The translations under genes and the position numbers were made by a program. DNA of 64,000 nucleotides from a halophilic archaeon (GTDB lineage: Archaea > Halobacteriota > Halobacteria > Halobacteriales > Haladaptataceae), in NCBI GenBank assembly GCA_003298465.1, contig QNGA01000015.1, positions 1 through 64,000 of the forward strand. Direction: 5' to 3'. The notes under the pieces were generated by a model that was not told the DNA's origin, made no database searches, and was given only the letters and a program-made list of their open reading frames with translations. Below are positions 1 through 9,413 of this stretch, piece after piece. Numbering within the stretch: the first letter of the stretch is position 1; each line of letters begins with the position of its first letter.

Positions 1-213
1 GAGCAGCTCGATATTCGCGACACTAGAGTCACCTTCGAGTGCCGTGGTCAGCGTCTCGAAATCACCCTCGGATACCCAGACAAATGGCATGACGTGATCT
101 GTCTCACGAGCGACGACCCGATCGATTGTGAACACCATCTCGGGCAGCCGGTCTAACGTCTCCGAGAGGGCGAACTCTTCGACCGGAATACTGAATTCAG
201 CGATCGTACCCAT
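1..213 (-). CDS. Bat-type HTH transcriptional regulator, N-terminal part (cut by window edge)
   Basis: Reading leftward from an ATG at 213, the frame stays open to the window edge (71 codons). The N-terminus begins MGTIAEFSIPVEEFALSETL and contains DHVMPFVWVS. This opening is characteristic of the haloarchaeal bacterio-opsin-activator (Bat) regulators, which have a sensor-like N-terminal domain and a C-terminal HTH_10 DNA-binding domain. Only the N-terminal part is present, so the HTH cannot be checked and no target can be named. It is probably a cytosolic transcription factor. Family assignment rests on recognising the N-terminal motif. Confidence 0.75.
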   Translation of the reverse strand, partial: MGTIAEFSIPVEEFALSETLDRLPEMVFTIDRVVARETDHVMPFVWVSEGDFETLTTALEGDSSVANIELL

Positions 214-351
214 AGAGATGGATATATCCTACACATCAATGGGAGTTCTGGGAGACGGAGCCGTGGTGCAATCTACTGTGGATGCGCAGTCGGTACTAAT
301 TCAGTGGCATACCGCCGGTACAATTGACCAAAGTCGGACAGTGGTATCGTG

Positions 352-606
352 CTATAGATAGTCGTCAGGAAGCCTGCCACCGTGGTTGGCCGGAAGATCT
401 GAAAGTGGAGTGACAGAGTCGAACTGCGGGCCTTTCCGCACGATGTTCGCCTCTTGGTCCCAGGTGAGGATTCCCCGGTCGACTAAGGTCGAGAGGTCCG
501 TGCGGCGGAGTTCAAGACGGAGTCGCGCCACGTCCTCATTAGCAGAGGGTGGGTCGTCGTGTATCACACGAACGAGTGGGCGCCCAGCTACTTGAGGAGG
601 AGACAT
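352..606 (-). CDS. Small haloarchaeal hypothetical protein, possibly C-terminal part of a DUF7344-type wHTH protein
   Basis: This is an 84-codon frame starting at ATG 606. Its composition is acidic and salt-adapted. The middle segment (RLRLELRRTDLSTLVDRG) resembles the last helix and wing of haloarchaeal DUF7344-like winged-helix proteins, which normally carry about 30-40 more N-terminal residues. Here only the C-terminal half is recognisable, so it may be a truncated copy. Coding potential is moderate: the antisense frame has no family look. No function is assigned. Confidence 0.45.
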   Translation of the reverse strand: MSPPQVAGRPLVRVIHDDPPSANEDVARLRLELRRTDLSTLVDRGILTWDQEANIVRKGPQFDSVTPLSDLPANHGGRLPDDYL

Positions 607-613
607 TTTTACG

Positions 614-1434
614 GAGAAGTAAAATTGTGATGAACAGAGTGAATTTGGAGCGGTTGGGGTTCCTCGAGTGGTGTCCCATCGATTGCGAAATCGGCATCAT
701 GAACTCCACACAGATCAAAACGCGAGTCCCGGGGGGTGGTTGCACTTCCGTTTAAAGATTTGGCAAGAAGTAGCCCCACGCTGAGGGACCAGATAGTGCA
801 TCCGTTTCCGACACTCCTCTTGAGGCTCGCTGCCACTGCCGTCGTGCCGATTAGGAGAGCGTCTCGACGTCGATGTTGCTCCTTCTGAGGGACATTTCCA
901 CTGAGCGTCGGTCTCGTCGCTGAGAGCGAGGGTCAGTAAAAAAGCAGGTCACCGTTGCTCGGCTAGCCAGACCAAAGAGACTGCAATGTCGGGAGTGGGA
1001 GATTTTCCCTCTGGGTAGGAGTCTCCGCTCCGTGTTCCAGAGGGAGCTCACCCAAGTGAAGGTGGGTTTATGACAGGCGCCCTCTCCGTGGCCGTTCCAG
1101 TGAACGGCCAGCAACAACGATGAGTTGGCCATCCATAGTAATTGACTGATTGAAAGAATGATAACGGATAATGAGCGTCTCTTATAGATGTCTTGTGGAG
1201 GTATCGGTGTCACTGCTGGGTAGGCTACTCGCCTTTGAGATTCCCAACAGTCAAACAAGAAACACAAAATAGTCGTGCTTTAGTAAGAAGTGATCAGAGA
1301 TGGGTCGGTAGCTGTATTCAACTGTTGAGAAGGATCTAAGAGCGAGTAATCATCCAAAATAACGCGAACAGCGGCTAACAAAGATCTCTATTTATGCTGA
1401 TGGTAGGTGTGGTCTAGGTGAGGCGGAGATAAAC
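614..1434. other. Long intergenic stretch without a supportable gene; one hairpin
   Basis: No frame here has the acidic composition or motifs of a real haloarchaeal protein; the open frames are short and basic. An inverted repeat with 8-nt arms (TGGCCGTT and AACGGCCA) lies at 1089-1110 with a 6-nt loop. A 12-nt string at 743-754 (CACTTCCGTTTA) recurs at the ends of the two repeats near 38.2 and 40.3 kb. The stretch may be the relic of a mobile element, but no transposase is readable. Confidence 0.4.
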
Positions 1435-1635
1435 ATGGTCGCAAAACACCAGGAATCGCAGACAAGACGTGAATTCTGTGAAAACTGCGCTCAGGAAACC
1501 CCACACCATGTGTCACTTGAAATTCGAGAGGAAAGCACGAAAAAGGAGAACATGGAATTTTCACGTGAACCATATCGAATCGTCACGTGCCAGACGTGCA
1601 ACAAAACAACTCACCAACGGATGAATAATGCCTAA
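1435..1635 (+). CDS. DUF7835-type mini zinc-finger protein
   Basis: This 66-residue protein has two CxxC pairs, CENC near residue 15 and CQTC near residue 52. The conserved core reads TPHHVSLEIR...ENMEFSREPYR and the tail ends RMNNA. That pattern matches the haloarchaeal DUF7835 family of small proteins with a likely Zn-binding knuckle. The family's function is unknown. The ATG at 1435 gives a full-length family member. It stands alone, with long non-coding stretches on both sides. Confidence 0.8.
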   Translation: MVAKHQESQTRREFCENCAQETPHHVSLEIREESTKKENMEFSREPYRIVTCQTCNKTTHQRMNNA

Positions 1636-2071
1636 CTGGACAGCCTCAGTATCTTGGTTAGAGTAAATCTGTTAAAGCGTGTCGTAGAATCCGTCACATG
1701 CGATGATCGTGTTAATTGCTATCACGCTATAATTTGATAAAATACGCGTCTGCAGACTCCTTATCAACAGGTGCTAGCTGGAATTTTAGAAACACATACT
1801 GAGGAACCCAGTCTCATAGACACCTCCGACTGGTCTGGTGACTCGGCGTCCCACCGCTCATCTCAATGCTCGTCTAACGCAGTTTCAAACGCCACCTCAA
1901 CTAATTGAACAGCTGCTAGATATGCTGGGATTAGGGCATACGATTGATTCTGATTAGAACAACGTTCTCTTTATTCGTTGTGGGAGTTGCATGACGCTCT
2001 CAGCGGTGACTACAATAGAATCGACAGGGAGAGCCATTAGGCCTTTCCAGCGCAGAATGCTAGGTATCACC
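1636..2071. other. Intergenic region, with a TATA-like box before the YdjM-family gene
   Basis: No gene is supported. The only recognisable signal is an AT-rich box (CTCTTTATTC, about 1969-1978), which could serve the downstream membrane-protein gene. If the TATA box is real, transcription would begin near 2000, upstream of the preferred ATG at 2072. Confidence 0.35.
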
Positions 2072-2635
2072 ATGGTTGACGTCCTTGGCCATCTCGGAAT
2101 GGCATTGATTTGGCTTGCGCCAGCATGGTACTTCATCGACCGGCGAGAGACCGCAGCGGTGGTCGTCGCGGCGGGATTTTGGTTCGGGATGTTACCCGAT
2201 GTTGACCTCTACTTGTCGAATTGGTTTGCTGGCATCCACCATCACGGGGTTTTCCACACCATCGTCGTCGTGACGATACTCGCGGCGATCCTCGGACCGA
2301 TAGTGGGATGGATTCTTCGGTCGGCCGGGAGCGATGATGACTGGTTCTCACCTGAAGCCGAGGAGAATGCACTCATGTTGGGTTTCATCGCCGTTTGGGT
2401 CGCCGGACTCTCGCACTTGTTCGCCGACATGTTATCGGCCCCGGACGTAGCGTCGCGCATCGAACCATTTTGGCCAGTGTACAACGGATCGGTCGTACTC
2501 CTCGATGTGCTCTGGTACACGTCATGGTGGGCGACGTGGGGGCTATTCATCCTCGGCATCGCGATCAACATCGCTGCGTGGTATTGGATCGGCGGACAGG
2601 AGGAATCGCGGACGTCGGCCACGCTGTCAAAATAA
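2072..2635 (+). CDS. YdjM-family (DUF457) membrane-bound metal-dependent hydrolase
   Basis: This 187-residue integral membrane protein has about 4-5 hydrophobic segments. It has the family layout: N-terminal VDVLGHLGMALIW, a GMLPDVDLY motif after the second segment, HHHGVFHT on the exposed loop, and GLSHLFADML further on. The conserved Asp and His residues are the presumed metal ligands of the YdjM/DUF457 family, known as LexA-binding inner-membrane hydrolase-like proteins. The biological substrate is unknown. The ATG at 2072 is preferred over the in-frame ATG at 1991 because family members start at MVDVLGH; the upstream 27 residues look non-conserved. Confidence 0.8.
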   Translation: MVDVLGHLGMALIWLAPAWYFIDRRETAAVVVAAGFWFGMLPDVDLYLSNWFAGIHHHGVFHTIVVVTILAAILGPIVGWILRSAGSDDDWFSPEAEENALMLGFIAVWVAGLSHLFADMLSAPDVASRIEPFWPVYNGSVVLLDVLWYTSWWATWGLFILGIAINIAAWYWIGGQEESRTSATLSK

Positions 2636-2638
2636 CCA

Positions 2639-3045
2639 ATTCCGTCAGTGAGTTGTAGCCATGCAAGACGCGCTGGAGTCTGAACTGTAAAGGATCCCGG
2701 AAAAGACTACGTCTCTATAAAGTGGTCCTAGAGGTACGAGAGCAGGCGATGATTTGTCCACGAAAGAGCCGTACGATGAAGAGAACCGAACCGATGATGA
2801 TGACTCCGCCATCTCCCGTGTCCCATATGATAGCTATCTCCCTGCTGGGGGAAGATAGGGACGGGGGGAGTGGCCACCAGTCTACCGGAGAATGCGAACA
2901 ACGAGGACCCTAACGTGCGAGTGTGCTCTGCCGTATGTCGCTCCTTCCTTGACGCCACTCCGTAACGCAGTTGGTGGCCCCACAATGGGGATTCTGAACC
3001 AACATACCGATGGATTTTTTCGCTTCGGCTACACTCCATGCACAA
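2639..3045. other. Intergenic region upstream of the permease-UspA gene
   Basis: No convincing gene is seen. A short hydrophobic frame on the minus strand (roughly 2719-2880) could encode one membrane segment, but it has no good start codon. The upstream ATG at 3010 is in frame with the permease and is treated here as leader. Confidence 0.3.
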
Positions 3046-5433
3046 ATGGCCGACTCGGACGTAGATACGACGGCAGAAGGTTCACCCGAGGTAGAGGCCG
3101 AACTCGACCGGGACATCGGCCTCGTCGGTGCAGTCGCGCTCGGCGTTGGGACGATGATAGCTGCCGGTATCTTCGTTTTGTCTGGGCTCGCAGTCAGTAA
3201 CGTGGGCGCGGCGGCCATCATCTCGTTCCTCGCAGCCGCCATCGTCGCCAGTTTCACAGCGTTCGCCTATGCTGAATTCGCGTCTATTTATCCCGAGAGT
3301 GGCGGCGGATACATGTACGTCGCCAACGTCTTCGACACTGACCTTACCTATATTGTCGGATGGTCGATGATTCTGGGCTACCCGGCGAGTGCGGCGTTCT
3401 ATCTTGCCTCCTTCGCCGACTGGTTCTATCGGTTCTTGTACCCCGCATTGAACATCCCACAGGCGATTCCATACTGGGTGTCAGCGCTTGCAGTACTTGC
3501 GGTGTTGCTCGCGGTCAACCTCAAGGGGACCGAGGAGACGGGTCTGTTCCAGATCGTCGTTACAGGATTAAAGGTCGCGCTCATAATTCTCTTCCTCTAC
3601 GGCGGCCTCCAGGGATTTGACGCCTCGGTCGTGACTAGTTCGCTCGCAGCGAATCTGGGTGATTTCCGCCAGCTCGGCCTAACGACTGCGCTCGTATTTA
3701 TCACCTTCTTCGGTTTCGAGGCGATCGCCACGAACGCCGAAGAGATAGAGGAACCTGGGACGAACATCCCGCGGGCCATCTTCTTCAGCATGGGGTTCGT
3801 GACAGTCATCTACGCATTGGTCGTCATCGTTATCGTCCTCGCGGTGAACAACACCGACTTCCTTCAGTTCCTCGCAAACCAGCAGAACCTCGCGGGCGCT
3901 GAGGCGGCGCGTAGCTTCGTCGCCACCAACGGTGAGGTGTCGATGGGCCGAGCAGCCCAGTACTATCTCGGCGACATCGGCTTCTACGTCATCATCGTCG
4001 GTGCACTGTTCTCAATGCTGTCAGCGGCTAACGCAACAATTCTCGCCGGATCGCGTGTCAAACTGGCAATGGCCCGTCGGAACCACCTCCCCAAGCAGTT
4101 CGAGGACCTCCACCCAAGTCTCAATACGCCGTACAAGTCCGTTCTGCTGACTGGTGGCCTCATCGTCTTCTACATTGCGGTGTTCAGCGTCATCTTCGGC
4201 ACACCTCCCGGCGTCGGTATCGAGGCGGTCCACACGCCTTTGGGCATTCACCTCGGGCTTCACTCTATCGCCCACTTCGCGGACTTCATGCTACTCGGCG
4301 GCCTCATCGTCGTCAACCTCGCAGTTGTTCAGTCCCGCCGGAAGTCCCCTGACATCAACCGCGGCTTCAAGGTGCCCGCAGTGCCGTGGCTGCCTGCAGT
4401 GGCCGTACTGGCCAACCTCGCTTTGCTGGTTAACGTTGAACCCAAGGCGTTCGTCATTGGCCTTATTGCCGAGATCGTCGGCATTGGGTTCTGGTTCGTG
4501 TGGAAGTCCCGAGTGCCCGAGGCCGAGCATATCGAGCGCGAGACGCCGACCGTGGTCGCCGAACACAATCCCGGGGTTCATGAGCACGACTACCAGTTGG
4601 TTGTCCCTGTCGCCAATCCCGAGCATGTTGAACAATTAATGCGGACTGCCGTGGACATCGCAGCCGACAAGGGCGGTGAGATTTTAGTAATGAGCGTTGT
4701 CACTATCCCCGAACAGACGCCACTAGAGGAAGGCCGCCAGTTCGTGGATGACGAGCGTGAAATCATCGACCGCGCGATGGCGGTCGCCGAGCGGGAGGAC
4801 CCTGATGTCTCGGTTAGTGGAACGATCCGCATCGGCCATGAGGCGTCTCATGCAATCATCAACACTGTCCGCCACCATGATAGCGACGCGGTACTCATTG
4901 GGTGGCGTGGCCGGGCCCATCACCGCCGGGACGTGGTGCTCGGTGGCACCGTGGACGAAGTTGTCCGGGATGCCGACTGTGACGTACTGGTGGAGAAAAT
5001 CGGCGAAACCGTATCGGTGGATTCGATTCTGTTGCCAACCGCGGGCGGTCCGCACGCCGAACTCGCAACCGAAATCGCCCGCGTCATCGCTCACTCCGAA
5101 GGTGCCAAGGTCAGGGTCATTCACGTTGTCTCGCCTGACGCAGACGAGGACGAACGTGCGGACGCCGAGAAAGACATTGCTGAGGCGCTTGACACGCTCT
5201 CGGACGTGATAGCTGAGGGCGAGGTCTTGGATGGCGACGACGTGGTGGACACCATCGTCGACGCCAGCGCCAACCATGAACTCACTATCATCGGCGCAAC
5301 CCGCGAAAGTCGTATTGAGCGTGTCGTTCTCGGAGCAATTCCCGAGAAAGTCGGCGCGAACGCACCGAACACGGTCATCATGGCCAAGCGCAATCTCGAC
5401 ATTACCTCCCGTCTCCGGCGGCTGATTGAATAA
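3046..5433 (+). CDS. APC-superfamily amino-acid permease with C-terminal tandem UspA domains
   Basis: This is a 795-residue membrane transporter. Residues about 22-455 form an amino acid-polyamine-organocation permease of about 12 helices. The first helix carries GAVALGVGTMIAAGIF, the usual substrate-binding break of the family, and helix 6 carries FFGFEAIATNAEE. Residues about 500-795 form two universal-stress (UspA-like) domains in the cytosol. This permease-UspA fusion is common in haloarchaea and is thought to couple nucleotide or stress sensing to transport; the substrate is not known. The ATG at 3046 gives MADSDVD...; an in-frame ATG at 3010 adds 12 unlikely residues. The gene stands alone. 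Confidence 0.9.
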   Translation: MADSDVDTTAEGSPEVEAELDRDIGLVGAVALGVGTMIAAGIFVLSGLAVSNVGAAAIISFLAAAIVASFTAFAYAEFASIYPESGGGYMYVANVFDTDLTYIVGWSMILGYPASAAFYLASFADWFYRFLYPALNIPQAIPYWVSALAVLAVLLAVNLKGTEETGLFQIVVTGLKVALIILFLYGGLQGFDASVVTSSLAANLGDFRQLGLTTALVFITFFGFEAIATNAEEIEEPGTNIPRAIFFSMGFVTVIYALVVIVIVLAVNNTDFLQFLANQQNLAGAEAARSFVATNGEVSMGRAAQYYLGDIGFYVIIVGALFSMLSAANATILAGSRVKLAMARRNHLPKQFEDLHPSLNTPYKSVLLTGGLIVFYIAVFSVIFGTPPGVGIEAVHTPLGIHLGLHSIAHFADFMLLGGLIVVNLAVVQSRRKSPDINRGFKVPAVPWLPAVAVLANLALLVNVEPKAFVIGLIAEIVGIGFWFVWKSRVPEAEHIERETPTVVAEHNPGVHEHDYQLVVPVANPEHVEQLMRTAVDIAADKGGEILVMSVVTIPEQTPLEEGRQFVDDEREIIDRAMAVAEREDPDVSVSGTIRIGHEASHAIINTVRHHDSDAVLIGWRGRAHHRRDVVLGGTVDEVVRDADCDVLVEKIGETVSVDSILLPTAGGPHAELATEIARVIAHSEGAKVRVIHVVSPDADEDERADAEKDIAEALDTLSDVIAEGEVLDGDDVVDTIVDASANHELTIIGATRESRIERVVLGAIPEKVGANAPNTVIMAKRNLDITSRLRRLIE

Positions 5434-5513
5434 ACTACACGATAGGACATACCAATTAAATCATCGTCCATCGATCCCTTCAAGCCGATACTGGGTCAAC
5501 GGCAAAGAAATCA

Positions 5514-5915
5514 CTAGAGAAAGCTAAGAATGAGTCCAATCGTCGTTGGAAGGACCATCCGAAGAAGGCCCCCACCGAAACCGAGGCCAATGAAACTCAT
5601 CAGAACCGCAGCCTGGGACCGTTCGTCTTCGAACCCTATTAGGAAATGGTAGAGAAGAATTGAGGCAGTTGCTTGAACCATGAATAGCCCGACGAGGGAC
5701 ACCGTTATGACGAAAACTGGATCACTATGGGGGGAGAGGAATGGGTATGTTGGATCAAACCAGCCACCCATGTTGGCAAGTGTTCCGACGACAATGTAGA
5801 GGAACAACCAGAATCCAACAAACGTAGCGCCTCGTACACCCACAAAGACCGAAGCCTTCAAGAATCGCTCTAAGAGGGTAGCTACAACAACGATTCGTGC
5901 TTGTGACTGCACCAT
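5514..5915 (-). CDS. Small four-helix membrane protein, paralogue of 25000..25398
   Basis: A 133-residue protein with about four predicted membrane segments (roughly residues 27-50, 66-90, 94-112 and 115-132). It shares an ordered set of positions with the protein at 25.0-25.4 kb: FLSPHSDPVF versus FLSLQSDPLF, a Gly-rich IGLGFGGGLLR versus IGFGFGTGVVR, and a short hydrophobic C-terminal helix. No characterised family is recognised. It sits convergent to the permease-UspA gene and divergent from the next permease, which may hint at a transport-related role; this is only context. Confidence 0.65.
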   Translation of the reverse strand: MVQSQARIVVVATLLERFLKASVFVGVRGATFVGFWLFLYIVVGTLANMGGWFDPTYPFLSPHSDPVFVITVSLVGLFMVQATASILLYHFLIGFEDERSQAAVLMSFIGLGFGGGLLRMVLPTTIGLILSFL

Positions 5916-6178
5916 ATTAGAGAGATAGGTGATCTCGTGGTGGTTTGAAAGAACCGTGGGGACCCTACAAAAGTACTGGTTGATTCATACGAGGTTCAAC
6001 TTTCAGCATTCTTTTCCCTTTTAGTGCTGCTCACTTTACAGTTTGAATTCTTCCAAGAGGCGCCAAGTGCTTACTCGCCAACTGAAAGGCCGGATTCTAG
6101 TTCGTATACTGAGGAATCAGAGCGGGGGTCCAATACTGGCTAAAAGACTGAAAGGGCTCTTGGCACTAGCCCACGGTA

Positions 6179-7537
6179 ATGTCGGGTGATCAAGAAGGAG
6201 GGGATCTTGGGCTAACCGGGGCAGTGTCGATGGCATTAGGTGGGATGATTGGCGGCGGCATCTATGCGGTCCTCGGCGTCGTGGTGAAGGTCACGGGGGC
6301 GCTGGCGTGGCTCTCGTTTGTTCTTGCGGGGCTTGTCGCGCTGTGCGCTGGCTACTCGTACATCAAACTAAATCAGTTGAGCCACCCCGAGGGCGCGTCA
6401 CCGACTTACCTTGAGTGGTTTGCAGAAAGTTCGACGCTTGCAGGGATGGCCGGCTGGACTCTACTGTTCGGCTACGTCGGCTCGATGGCGATGTACGCCT
6501 ACGCGTTCGGGAGCTACGCCGTGGACATGCTCGCTGTCGAGCAGATCTTTGGTCTTCCGTTACGGGCGGTGTTCTCGCTAGCTATCGTCGGGGTGTTCGT
6601 CGGCTTGAACCTGGTCGGCGTTGAGGAATCCGGTTGGGTTGAGGTGGTGCTGGTCGTGGTCAAGATCACGGTCCTAGTTGGGTTTGTGGTATTCGGTCTT
6701 TGGTTTGCGCTCTCGAACAGCGGGAGTGGTGGCGGGATACAGACTGGACTGAATTCGCTCGGCTTTACGCCCATTATGGCGGCGGCAATGTCGTTCGTCG
6801 CATTCCAGGGCTGGCAGCTATTAATGTACTCACAGGGCACCATCAAAGACCACAGCGACACCAATCCGACCGCGATCTACATCTCAATCCCGACTGCGGT
6901 CGCCATCTACATCGGAGTCGCCATCGTCACGACCAGCATCGTCGGGGTCGCGCTGGTCTCGCAACATCCCGAGGTCGCGCTGGCCACCGCCGCCAGCCAA
7001 TTCGGCGGTCACTGGGGGCACTTCATCATCGCGCTGTCGGCACTGTTCTCGACCGCAAGCGCTATCAATGCGACGCTGTTCACCAGCGCACAGTTCTCCG
7101 ACCGACTCATCGAGAACGACCTCCTGCCCGACCAGCTTGACTCCAGGTCGCCCGATGAGTTCGAGGAAGGCACCCACCTGCCTAAGCGCATCATCCTCAT
7201 CCTCGGAGCGCTAACTGCGGCGTTCACTATCGTCGGTAGCCTAGAGGGAATCACGTCGTTTGCATCACTGACGTTCATTGTGGTATTCGGCGGGATGAGT
7301 TACCTTGCGCTGACCCAGCGCGACCACGAGGACGTCTCGGCGATTCCGCCTGCGGTCGGGCTTGTCGGGACTGCACTCTTCCTGCCGATGATGGTCTGGC
7401 ACCTCTACGTCTCGCAACGTAGTGTGTTCTACACGGTCACCGCCATCACTGTCGTCGCGGTGGTTATCGAACTGGTGTACTTCGAGACCGACATGTTCGA
7501 CTACTCGTCCGACGAAGCAACGACGCAAAGCGATTGA
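6179..7537 (+). CDS. APC-superfamily amino-acid transporter
   Basis: This 452-residue integral membrane protein has about 12 helices. Helix 1 contains LGGMIGGGIYAVLG, the glycine-rich unwound segment of APC permeases, and helix 6 contains FVAFQGWQLLMY. Unlike the permease at 3.0 kb it has no UspA extension and ends soon after helix 12. The substrate cannot be told from sequence; amino acids or polyamines are the usual cargo. It ends 92 nt from the convergent Lrp/TrkA-C regulator gene, a pairing often seen in haloarchaea, so that regulator may act on it. Confidence 0.88.
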   Translation: MSGDQEGGDLGLTGAVSMALGGMIGGGIYAVLGVVVKVTGALAWLSFVLAGLVALCAGYSYIKLNQLSHPEGASPTYLEWFAESSTLAGMAGWTLLFGYVGSMAMYAYAFGSYAVDMLAVEQIFGLPLRAVFSLAIVGVFVGLNLVGVEESGWVEVVLVVVKITVLVGFVVFGLWFALSNSGSGGGIQTGLNSLGFTPIMAAAMSFVAFQGWQLLMYSQGTIKDHSDTNPTAIYISIPTAVAIYIGVAIVTTSIVGVALVSQHPEVALATAASQFGGHWGHFIIALSALFSTASAINATLFTSAQFSDRLIENDLLPDQLDSRSPDEFEEGTHLPKRIILILGALTAAFTIVGSLEGITSFASLTFIVVFGGMSYLALTQRDHEDVSAIPPAVGLVGTALFLPMMVWHLYVSQRSVFYTVTAITVVAVVIELVYFETDMFDYSSDEATTQSD

Positions 7538-7629
7538 TGATTAGTAGTTTAGATGAAGTCGCTCCGCTCGCTACGACCTCGTATCCAGAGGTTCTCTTAG
7601 TGGCTACCGCTTCGTAGTGTTGGAACACG

Positions 7630-8373
7630 TTACGTTTTGTTGAACGCGATAATCGTCTCGTCGTCAATGCCAGTCCGCGAAAAGAGGGTTACAACATCAT
7701 CTGGACGTATGTGGGTATTTCCTTTTGGCATCAGCATCGTCTCATCACGTTCAATCGAGATGATGAGCGCTTCGGAGCCGATGATGCCTTGTTGGTCTGC
7801 TTCTTGCAGGGTGAGATTAGCAATTGGAGCTGATGCCGTTGCAGTAAGTTCCACGACTTCTGCGTCACCGGACAAACTCATGAAGTCCATGATCGAGTGA
7901 CCCTCTGTTTCGTCTTCTGGGCCGAAGACGTCGTAGGGACCGTGATACTCCTGCTGAATGAGGTTCTCCTCCTCGATCTCAATTCCAAGACCCGCGAGGT
8001 CGCGGGCGACCCGCGAAAGGTCGGTCATGTCCTCGCCGACTGCACTCACGTGGAGGTTCCTACGACCGGTCATCAGTTCGCGGACGCCGATGACACCTGA
8101 GATGTCCGCGACTTGTTTGGCGATGCGCTCACGATCCGGAACGTCGACCGTACAGATGAAGAGGTTCGTGAGCCGACGCTCCACGCGTTCGTAGTCAATG
8201 CGCGTATGGTAGCCTTCTATCACACCCTCCTCCTCGAGTCGTTTGATACGGTTCCGAATCGTCCCCGCCGAGACATTGACCTCCTCAGCGATATCCGGGG
8301 CGGAGATGCCGCGTGCGTCTCGTGCAAGGTGATACAGGATACGCTTGTCTATTTCATCTAAGTGAACGCTCAT
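7630..8373 (-). CDS. Lrp/AsnC-family regulator with C-terminal TrkA-C (RCK_C) domain
   Basis: This 247-residue protein has an N-terminal AsnC-type winged helix-turn-helix (residues 1-60, with DEIDKRILYHLARDARGIS and GTIRNRIKRLEEEGVI), a central Lrp-like ligand-binding segment (about 65-145) and a TrkA-C domain (about 170-245, ending with a VTLFSRTG-like strand). Haloarchaeal regulators of this build are thought to sense a small ligand and control transport or amino-acid genes. The TrkA-C domain is the module that binds c-di-AMP or nucleotides in K+ systems. The ATG at 8373 gives the canonical MSVHLDEIDKRIL start; the longer frame from 8439 adds 22 poorly conserved residues. Confidence 0.88.
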   Translation of the reverse strand: MSVHLDEIDKRILYHLARDARGISAPDIAEEVNVSAGTIRNRIKRLEEEGVIEGYHTRIDYERVERRLTNLFICTVDVPDRERIAKQVADISGVIGVRELMTGRRNLHVSAVGEDMTDLSRVARDLAGLGIEIEEENLIQQEYHGPYDVFGPEDETEGHSIMDFMSLSGDAEVVELTATASAPIANLTLQEADQQGIIGSEALIISIERDETMLMPKGNTHIRPDDVVTLFSRTGIDDETIIAFNKT

Positions 8374-8679
8374 ACGTTCGATTTCTGGCGAATGCGGTAA
8401 ATCGCTTCCGACCTCCCGCATCTGCGCTGTCAGGGTCACGTCTGGCTCTGTCCGTTCGAAGCTATGGGCTCCATCCTATTCGCTACCGGTTAACTTCGGG
8501 ATGGACAACGAGAGCGAGATCTCTCTACAGTAACAAAATCAGTGGTCTCAATCTCTAATCCGCTCTAATGACACCTACAACGTGTACAAGGGAATCTAGT
8601 AAATTACCCTACCCTACTTCGCTCATCCCATACGGGGATCGCTCATTAAGGGGAGGGCTTTGATGTGGACTCCCGGCAA
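8374..8679. other. Intergenic region between regulator and dead tnpB element
   Basis: No gene is supported. The stretch ends at the 3' flank of the tnpB remnant and may contain more of that element's right end. Confidence 0.3.
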
Positions 8680-9319
8680 TCAGTCACCAGCCGATTGCTG
8701 GTGACTCTTACCGTTCACCGTCCCACCAGTTACACGCACGTTTACTGGTGTGTCTCCGCCCCCGACGTGGGCGAGGAACGGAGTTTGTGGTGTCGCTTCC
8801 GAGCATACCGCGTCCCGATGTTCTTCGCAGCATTGTAATCCGCGTTCACCTCGTATCCGCACTTCTAGCAACAGAAGTGTTCTTTGTGGCGGTTGTCGTC
8901 GTGCGTGAACCCGCAGTCCGTCCGAGAACAGTGTTGGGACGTGTAGTTCGACTTGACTTGTTCCACGGCGATACCTCGCTCGGATGCTTTGTACTCTGCG
9001 CACTCGAACAGGCGTCGGAACGCCCAGACGTGGTGCCACTCCGCCTGTGGAAGCCGCTCGCGAATGTCAGTCAACTCCTCGAACGAGATACCGTCGCAGT
9101 CGTGTTCGACAGCTTCAGAAACGATTTCGTTCACAACGGTGTGGATATACTGTTTCCGCCACGTGTTGGCCGTGATGCAGTTCGTATAGGATTCGTCGTC
9201 CAACAGAACTCGGCGGCACGGTTAGCGCAGTGAAGAAACTGCCGGGCGGATTCGTGGAGGTCGTCACGTCGCTCGTCGGGGACGACGAGTTTGACGGGTG
9301 CGGTACGCCGGACCTTTAT
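8680..9319 (-). pseudogene. tnpB: Decayed IS200/IS605-type tnpB (RNA-guided nuclease family)
   Basis: Reading from about 9319, the N-terminus ([29 protein letters not shown]) is that of haloarchaeal TnpB but lacks an ATG. A frameshift follows near 9200. After TANTWRKQ a large internal segment is missing, including the first RuvC Asp. The rest keeps [20 protein letters not shown], with the second catalytic Glu, and the zinc-finger half [14 protein letters not shown] at about 8862-8864 replaces a codon just before the second CxxC, and the tail (NADYNAAKNIG, third Asp) is in frame only after it, with another shift near 8760. The copy is therefore inactive. Confidence 0.85.
8683..8705. repeat. 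Hairpin at the 3' end of the tnpB remnant (probable IS605 right end)
   Basis: Arms GTCACCAG (8683-8690) and CTGGTGAC (8698-8705) enclose a 7-nt loop and overlap the last codons of the tnpB remnant. IS200/IS605 elements carry such subterminal hairpins, and in TnpB systems the guide RNA arises from this 3' region. Confidence 0.55.
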
Positions 9320-9413
9320 GTTTCAGATGTATCTCCGACAGTTCTTAAAGGTATGAGAGTCGGCCGGTCGTAGTATACCGGTTGTCTCGTACCATGTTGG
9401 TTTATGCCCCGAC

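Noticed and set aside
851..1267. 138-codon frame on the minus strand
   Set aside because: Basic, Cys- and Trp-rich composition unlike haloarchaeal proteins; no motif; overlaps an inverted repeat.
2719..2880. Short hydrophobic minus-strand frame before the permease gene
   Set aside because: One possible membrane segment, but no start codon of quality and no family.
4723..5277. 184-codon minus-strand frame
   Set aside because: Antisense shadow of the UspA part of the permease gene.
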